From positions 273,398 to 337,397 of the forward strand of contig NQMI01000041.1 of assembly GCA_002270565.1 (NCBI GenBank): a DNA stretch of 64,000 bases, given 5' to 3'. The translations under genes were made by a program, and so were the position numbers. The DNA comes from Stenocarpella maydis. Taxonomy: Eukaryota; Ascomycota; Sordariomycetes; Diaporthales; Diaporthaceae. Positions 57,208 to 64,000 of this stretch are shown here, one piece after another (the stretch's first letter is position 1; every line of letters begins with the position of its first letter). Below the pieces are notes generated by a model that was given only the letters and a program-made list of their open reading frames with translations, had not been told where the DNA came from and made no database searches.

Positions 57208-58551
57208 CTAGTCTATGGCCACTATGATCTTATTGAGAATCTCCTCCTTGCTGTCCTTATTGCTGGTGATGTTGTTATTGCTAAGGACCTCCCTAACTAA
57301 CTGGTGCACCTTTAGCAACCCATTGATGCTTCTTGCTGCCCCTATAGATTGCTTCTTTGCTATTAAAGAAGCTATCGTTATAGGTGTTGTGATTTTTATT
57401 GCCTAGCGTTTTTGCTTTAGAGGCTGATGCTTTTCTTACTTTATTAGCCCTGCTATTAGCTGCTAGTCTTAGCGGATGGCTGTCTGCTGGGTATTGCTGC
57501 TACGGGTGTCCTCCTTATCTAGGGACTGGAGGGTCTCATTATTCCACTTGAAAGCTGAGTTAACTCTCTGTATGGAAGCCGTTATTGCCCTCATTTTATT
57601 GCTAGCCCTGCTGCCTAAACTGATAGTAGTAGCAGCAGTCTTCTTGCCTATGATGGCCTTCCTATGTAATTTAAAGATGCTATCTTTATCTGCTATAAAT
57701 ATAGTGATATTTTAAGGTTTTCCCTTTATAGCGGTAACCTTCTTTAGCAAAAGCACTATAAGGAGCGGGTTTACAACTAAGAGGTTATGATTGAGATAGT
57801 ATATAGCGTGAATATTACCCTTCTTAAGAGGAAGACCAGCCTGCTCTTTATTAGCTATATAGCTGGTATAAATTAAGCTATACTAAGTGCTAATAGGGCA
57901 TTTATAGCTTAAAGCTATATATCCTCCTTATAATATATTACTATAAAGCATATATAGCGCCTGCTGCCTAGTCTTTATAAGAATCTTAAGCGCTACCCTT
58001 ATAACTTAAAGAGGAAGCTTGCCTAGCCACTTCTGCCTATTAAACTTTATAAGGGCTGCTATCTTCTAATAAGCTTCCTTAAGATAAAAGTTATATACTA
58101 TATTCTTAAGAGTAGTATAAACTGCCTATATAAGATAGAGAAGATTGCTTATACTATAATTAAGATATTGCTTTAGTTTCTAGTATATACTCTCTATAGA
58201 GGATATTATATATAAGCTAAAGTTAAGGATCTTATAGGTTTAATAAGCAGCTTATTTAGTAATAATCTCCTCTTTCTCATTAATATACTAGGTCTTGAGA
58301 TAGTTAAGGATTGCTATCTGGTCTGAGAAGACCTCTTAAAGGTGCTGCTATACCTTCTTATAGGTCTTGCAGTCTGTAAAGTACTCTATAACCTTAAGGA
58401 GGTTAAAAAGCGCTTAGTGGGTATAGGGCATGTGATTAGGCACCTTTATTGGTATTATAGAAGTATTTCTCGCTAGTGCATTTAGAGAAGTGAGATCTTT
58501 ATTGTGATCTTTAAGGTTTTCATTACTTATACCCTTAATAATACTCTCCAT
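57208..58551 (-). pseudogene. Mutator-like (MULE) transposase, C-terminal relic
   Basis: Minus-strand reading from an ATG at 58551 gives one long frame broken only by TAG/TAA codons. It reads MESIIKGISNENLKDHNKDL, then FTDCKTYKKV, EVFSDQIAILNYLKT and SSIESIY-KLKQYLNYSI. The order fits the C-terminal part of fungal MULE transposases (segment with HxxxxSxxExxHxxLKxYL). A SWIM-like zinc region comes next, read as KCPISTQYSLIY followed by GNIHAIYYLNHN, with the expected cysteine and histidine positions partly lost. The DDE catalytic core is not seen and lies upstream or is gone. The stops and the high AT content fit RIP. The assignment is by remembered family pattern and needs a profile search. 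Confidence 0.55.
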
Positions 58552-59289
58552 TGCTATATCAGCTGCTATCAACCCTTAGCCCTACTTCCTTTATTTCTTC
58601 TTAATATTAAGGATAATGTTTATATTTATATGGAAGATATATAGCTAATAGTATAATTAAGGAAATTTATAGCTAATAGCATTAATTAGTATATTATTAT
58701 AGTTAGCAATAATTATATTTAGTGGGTTAGCTTTATATACCTATAGTAGCTTATTATAATGATCAGAGGGTTTCCGAGTGCATTAAACCTGAAAGATCAA
58801 GGGTTTATATTCGGAATATGTTGTTAGGCGGTTATTAAGCAATATTGTTAGCTGATAATGATCACTAGCTATAAGGCTATCTAATACTGGGATTGAATAC
58901 TTGGATTAATGACTGAAGAGTTTGTTCTATGAAAACTATCTATTGTAGTGATGATTATATCTGTATATATGTTCCGACTCTTTAGTAGCTTGATGAAATT
59001 AATAGTAATGCTATTAACTGGGTGCTGCTTAATGGAATTAATATAGATTCCATTAATTCTAGTAGGTCCTTAACCCTAACCCTAATAAGGTGGCATTACT
59101 AATTAGATTAGGTAGAGCACTCCTTTTGGGGGCCATTTTCCAACCTGCGGGGTTGTCTTCTATAGTAGTCAGCCGCTAATGCGTATTAGCCCATAATACT
59201 ATCTCCCTCCCTGCTTCTTTTATCCTTAAAAGTATTTCGTAAGTTATTTTCGCTTATTTATATTTTTATTTATTCCTTCCTAATTCATT
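58552..59289. other. AT-rich repeat DNA with a short telomere-like tract
   Basis: No readable coding sequence. At 59071-59090 the sequence TTAACCCTAACCCTAATAAG holds about two and a half units of the CCCTAA telomere repeat. A solo LTR or an element edge may be present, but no TG..CA ends could be paired. Confidence 0.35.
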
Positions 59290-59952
59290 ATATTAGGTAG
59301 GGTTACTAAGTTTTATCCCGCAAAATCCTTCTCTATTGCTGAGCATAAGGCTGCTCTTCTTTTCGCTATTACCTTAAAGGGTAGCGTTATTCCTATACCT
59401 TATTCCTATTGCGAAGAGCACAACCTGGCCAAGGACTGTAAGGTTACAGATTTAGAGTCCGTCCGCTATTAGACCTATATTCGCCTTAATTTATCTAATT
59501 ATAACATCTAAGGTCTTACTCCTAATTAGCTAAATAAGGTTACCCTAATATACTATCAATTGGAGAAGGAGTTGGAGGCTATAGAGGAGGAGGCTTAACG
59601 GCTAAATGTAAGAATTCTATACCTTTGCAAGCAGAAGCAGTTATAGTATGAGAAGATGATGCATATAGTTCATTAGGGCATTAATAATGTAGAGGAGTTA
59701 GAGCGGGTGGAGAAGGAGGAGGCTAAAGTAGAGTAGAGGCGGATTGCTAAGCAGTCTGCTAAGGTTATTTGCTATAGTTCTACTGAGGAGGCTGGTGAGA
59801 TAGTAGCGCAGGAGGTATGGTTGCATTCTAAGGGTGAAGTAGGAGTTTTTGATTGGAGTTCCCTGATGGGTGATAGTACTAGTTGGTCTGAATTTATAGG
59901 TACTAGTAATGAGGATAGTAAAGGAAATACGCCTATAGGTGGCTCATCTTAG
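59290..59952 (+). pseudogene. Retroelement-associated ORF with Cys/coiled-coil features, RIP-broken
   Basis: One forward frame runs from an ATA (likely former ATG) at 59290 to TAG 59952 without any frameshift and with about seven internal TAG/TAA codons, each explicable as CAG, CAA or TGG changed by RIP. It reads YPAKSFSIAEHKAALLFAIT, GSVIPIPYSYCEEHNL, then a charged coiled coil (YYQLEKELEAIEEEA, LYLCKQKQL, YEKMMHIVH, NNVEELERVEKEEAKVE) and FDWSSLMGDS near the end. I recall similar ORFs with paired cysteines and a KQKRLWFEKMM-type helix repeated in many fungal genomes beside retroelements. It converges with the gypsy Pol. Function is unknown. Confidence 0.6.
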
Positions 59953-60900
59953 TGCCTGATTCTTATTACTGGGAATGGAATTTATTTAATTATTATCTAA
60001 CTAGTCCTGATTTCTAGCCGTCCTTAGTCTACTGGTTATACTATATCATTCTAATCTTGTTTTCCTATAACTAGTATTTGCTAGAGTGCGGGGTGCAGAT
60101 ACTGGTATTTATTTAGATGAGTTTTTAGTATAACCGGTATTCAGGTTGTTGGTTGGATAGGGCGACTGGTATTGGTGTGCTTTTCTGAGGGGTTAACTGG
60201 TTACTAGCTTCTGGTTATTCCTATGGTGATTAGTCTCTTGTTGGTTGTTTTCCCTGTTTTAGCTGTGAAGATTGGGGTTTGTTGTATAGTCTTGTTATAA
60301 TGTTGGTTTATTATGGTTCATTGTGTGTAGGGTTCTTAGGCCGCGTTTCTAGCTCCTAGGGCCGTTTTATGGTGGTTTGTATATAGTACTTTTTGAGTTT
60401 GTTGTGATAGTGGGTTAAGTTTTAGGCTGGTTCCCATGTGTTTTTACTGTAATTATAGCCTTTCTATTTGATAAGGTATTCTATTATCCCTTGGTGCTAT
60501 TTTAAGTTTATAATGTTTTCCACTTTATATTCCTTATTGTATTTATTAAGGGTTTTAATCTATATTTTAAGTTTTGTATTTTTAGGTGCTGGTTTTAAGA
60601 GTGAGATGTAAAAGACTGGGTGTTGTTTTATTCCTTTAGGTAGCGAGAGTTTATAGTTAGTATCCGAAAGCTTTCTTAAAATTTTAAAGAGGCTGATTTT
60701 CTTGTAGTCTAGCTTATTATTAGGTTGCTTAATTTTAATGTTTTAGTAAAGAAGGTAGACCTTATCTCCCTCCTTAAGAATTAGTTCCTTAATTCTTTTC
60801 TGATTTGCATATTTTGCTATTTATCCTTATATAAAAGAGAGTTCTGCTTAGATATCCTTCTAGATTTATCTAATTTATATTGCTTTTTATTTTGCTAATT
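59953..60900. other. AT-rich DNA, presumed 3' part of the gypsy element
   Basis: Lies beyond the integrase core in the direction of Pol translation. A chromodomain or 3' untranslated region is expected here, but I could not read one securely. Confidence 0.3.
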
Positions 60901-63900
60901 CTGCTGGGGTGTTATCTAGTAGTAATTTATAATATGCCTAGGGTTTATATCCATAGAGTGTAAAGAAAGGTGATTATTTAGTTGTGCTGGTAGTTATGCT
61001 GTTATAGGCAAACTATGCTAATGGTAATAGTTTAACCTAATTATCCTATAATTAGTTGATATAGTATTAGAAGTATTATTCTATAATCTGGTTAACTTGT
61101 TTTGTTTATCCGTCTATTTATGGATATATTATTATTAAGAGCTTATGCTTTACTCCAAGTTGCTTTATTAGTAATTTCTAAAAGTTAGATATAAAGAGCT
61201 TATTTCTATCTGAAATGACTTTATATAGTATTTTATAATTACTTATAATGATTTGCAAGAACGTATATATAAGTTCTTCTGTAGTGCTGGATTCCTTATA
61301 TAGTATGAAATATATATATTTGCTTAGTCTATAAACTATTACCAGAATACTATTATATAGTATTCTAGTTAAGGGTTCTTATAAGAGAGGTAGTTTAATA
61401 ATGAAGTCTAGGCTAATGGATGACTATATAGCTGTAGGTATTAATAGGGGTTTTAATAATCTATATAGCTTGTATCTAGAGGCCTTGTTTTTATTATATA
61501 AGTTGCATTTGCTAATAATATCTTGAATCTTCTTCTTAAGGTTGGAGATTTAGTAATTCTGCTAAATCCTTTTAATTATTGCTATAATACCTTAGTAGCT
61601 ATATACTGGTGCTTTATGTATTTCTATGATTAATTTATCTTATTTCTTTAGATTAGTAGGGGTTTTTCTGGCTTGAAAGTTGACTTCAATTATGGTATTG
61701 AGTTTGCAATTAAGAATGAGGCTTCTGTCTTCTTAGGTTTTAAATACTATCTATTCTATAGGTAAATCCTTATCCCAATAGTTAGGTCTTTAATTAAGCA
61801 TGTTTGTTCTTGCATTCTTAACTCTATTTATATAAATAACCTTAATATTGAACTGCGATAAAAACTCTATATATTTAACTTATTATTTATTGAGAGTCTT
61901 GGTTGTTGTAAAAGTTGTAAGGTTCTTATGATTTATATAGAGTTTAATCTGCTTTTTGGCTCCTATAAGGTAGTATTATTATTCCTGGAATGCATATATT
62001 ATGGCTATGAATTCCTTATTTGGTATAGTGTAGCGGGTTTCTAGTTCGTTAAACTTCTTGCTGAAGTTTATAATAATGTATATCCTTTTTTAGTTGTCTT
62101 TTTGAGTAAGTTCTCCGCCTGCAGCATTATTTGAGGCATCTATATAGATTTTAAATTCCTTCTCTAGGTCTGCTTCCTTAAGTATGGGGTCTTCTATAAT
62201 CTTATCCTTAAGTATCTAGAAGGCTTATTATTTGGTATCTATCCATCTAGAGGTATAATCCTTCTTAGTAAGGTTTATTAATGGTTTCGCGATATCGCTA
62301 TATTATGTGATAAATTGTTAATAGAAATTAGTATATCGGAGGAATGCTCCAATATCCTTAACGTTTATAGGGGTTAGCTATTCCTTAATTATTTTAACTT
62401 TTCCTTCTTATATCTTAATTTTTCTTAGTTTGATTATATATCTAAGGTAGTTAACTTTTTATATATGTTAGTTGTATTTTTCTGGTTCTATTAAGAGATT
62501 AGTATTCTAAAGTTTTTAAAGAACCTTTTTAATATATCCCTTATAATTATTGAGATTTTCTGAGAAGATGAGAATGTTATCTAAGCAAGTAATAATAAAG
62601 ATATTAAAGTATTTGTTTAGGATTTAGTTAATTATTTTTTAGAATAATGTAGGTATATTAGTTAATCTAAAAGGTATAACTATTATTTTATAATGCCTAT
62701 AATACATCCTAAATGCTATCTTCCACTCTTCCTCTTTTTTTATTTAGATAAGGTTGTATTTATGCCTTAAGTTAAGGGCTATAAACTATTTTACTCCCCT
62801 AAGTTAATCTTATAGTTTCTTAATAAGTAGGAGAGGATATTAGTTTTTAATTATAATGTCATTTAATTATTAGTAGTTAATATAAAGTTGTAGCTTGCTA
62901 TTTTTCTTTAGTATAAAGAGGATTGGGTATCCTGCTGGTAATTATAATAGCCTAATAAATCCCTTCTAGAGGTTTTTATTAAAGTATTCTTTAAGTACTT
63001 TAAGTTATTCTTTATTAAGTCTGTAAATAGGCTTAAATTAGGGTATTATTCTAGGTTTTAATAGTATTTTATAATCCCATTGCATATGTTATAGTAATAT
63101 AGTATTAAGTTGTTTTTAGAATATCTTCTTGAATTTATAATAGTCTTTTAGTATCCATGCTAGTTTATTAGTCTTATCTCCTTCCTTTTCTTCTTCTAGG
63201 TAAAGGAGGTATTATTGTGTTTTTTGTGTTATATGTTGACTGGTTGTGCTGGAGTGGTGATCTTCTGATTGGCTTTAGTCCTTCTGCAAGGCGCTTGAGT
63301 GGCTTAATCCTTCTCTATCTTCCTGGAGTTGGGCCTTCTGCCTGCTCCTAGAGGTATTTATGGGTCCATTTAAGTGTATTGCCTATTCGCTATCCTTAGT
63401 GATGTAACTCCCTCCCTTATTGTTAATTGTAACCTTCTTCTAGGGAACGGTATTATCTTAAAAGATCTGGCTAGTAGTTTAATTAATTTAGGGGTTATTC
63501 TTTCTTAACTAAGGTATTCCTAAGATTAACTAGTGATTTGCTGTCTTAATAATATTAAATGATAGTAATTCTGTGCAGTTATAAATCCGAACTAAGAGAG
63601 GATTAGTCTCCATATTAATAATTCCATTACTATAAGATACTTTAGTTCTATCTACTATATTAAGTCTATAGGGTTCCCTTTTTTTATGTTATAATAGGTA
63701 GTATTTGTTTACTACCTTTGGGGATATAAAATTCCCTTATACTCTACTATTAATGAGTGCTAAGTATGTGTGGACTTCTAGCTTAATCTAAACCGTTAGG
63801 TGGCTATAGTTGCTTATTGTTGCGCATAAGTACCTTATGATATAGTTAGTTGCTGCCTGAGGTTTTATAGATAGCCCTCCTAATTTTTTTGATTGCTTAT

Positions 63901-64000
63901 CTGCTGCTAGGACCTTCTTAATACTCTTAAGGTTTTATTTCATGATATCTTATAATTCTTGCAGGTTATTAACTAGCTGTTGTATGCTGTAATCCTATTC
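60901..64000 (-). mobile_element. Ty3/gypsy LTR retrotransposon Pol, RIP-degraded, cut by window edge
   Basis: Minus-strand translation gives Pol domains in order from the right edge. Protease region (about 63800-63400): GNFISPKVVNKYYLL and HQLILGIP-like sequence. Reverse transcriptase (about 63050-62400): AGYPILFILKKNSKLQLYIN, then LRGVK-FIALNLRHKYNLI, WKIAFRMYYRHYKIIVIPF and ITCLDNILIFS, where the usual YLDD is CLDN. RNase H (about 62170-61850): KEFKIYIDASNNAAGGELTQ and RYTIPNKEFIAIIYAFQE. Integrase core (about 61450-60950): LSKYIYFILYKESSTTEELI, VISDRNKLFISNF and AFAYNS-like end. Many TAG/TAA codons interrupt it. Protease-RT-RH-IN order defines Ty3/gypsy. Gag and one LTR lie beyond the right edge; no LTR was identified inside. 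Confidence 0.88.

Overview
This window is nuclear DNA from a filamentous ascomycete, most likely a Sordariomycete. The reasons are short spliceosomal introns (about 50-105 nt) with GT..AG ends and CTAAC-type branch points, two HET-domain proteins, a Zn2Cys6 regulator, a CBM1-GH6 cellulase, and a terminal AT-rich block whose transposons carry RIP-type (C to T, G to A) decay. I cannot fix genus or species. All exon boundaries below were joined by hand from splice signals and reading phase.

Layout. 1-3.4 kb: an aquaporin gene. 3.4-6.5 kb: a degenerate NACHT (NLR-type) gene and a second, unrecognised multi-frame pseudogene. 6.6-18 kb: a compact housekeeping block with a PPPDE-thioredoxin-PUL protein, Golgi GDPase (GDA1), a degenerate MoxR/ChlI-like AAA protein, the vacuolar Rab YPT7, and a drug/metabolite-type (SLC35F-like) membrane transporter. 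18-24 kb: gene-poor DNA with a dispersed 23-bp minisatellite and short gene relics. 24.1-27.5 kb: a secreted cellobiohydrolase (GH6 with N-terminal CBM1) converging on a phospholipase-D-like protein. 30-44.5 kb: an accessory island with two HET-domain proteins flanking a Zn2Cys6 transcription factor, followed by a decayed MFS transporter. 45-51.5 kb: two conserved genes, the AP-2 clathrin adaptor mu subunit and a bestrophin-like anion channel. 55.7-56.7 kb: a small secreted Ser/Thr-rich cysteine protein of unknown function. 57-64 kb: a RIP-degraded block containing a Mutator-like (MULE) transposase relic, a forward-strand ORF of a type I associate with fungal retroelements, and an opposite-strand Ty3/gypsy Pol that runs off the right edge.

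How the genes relate. The housekeeping genes mostly serve the endomembrane system (GDA1 in the Golgi lumen, YPT7 at the vacuole, AP-2 mu at the plasma membrane) but do not form a pathway cluster. The accessory parts centre on nonself recognition (NACHT relic, two HET proteins) and are interspersed with pseudogenes and repeats, as expected of a fast-evolving compartment beside a transposon-rich region. I found no convincing tRNA or rRNA gene, no CRISPR array and no biosynthetic core enzyme. The most unusual points are the three-lesion MFS pseudogene, the 23-bp minisatellite scattered over three loci, the tandem decay of an NLR and an unknown neighbour, and the convergent reading frame beside the gypsy Pol, whose single open frame is interrupted only by TAG/TAA codons.
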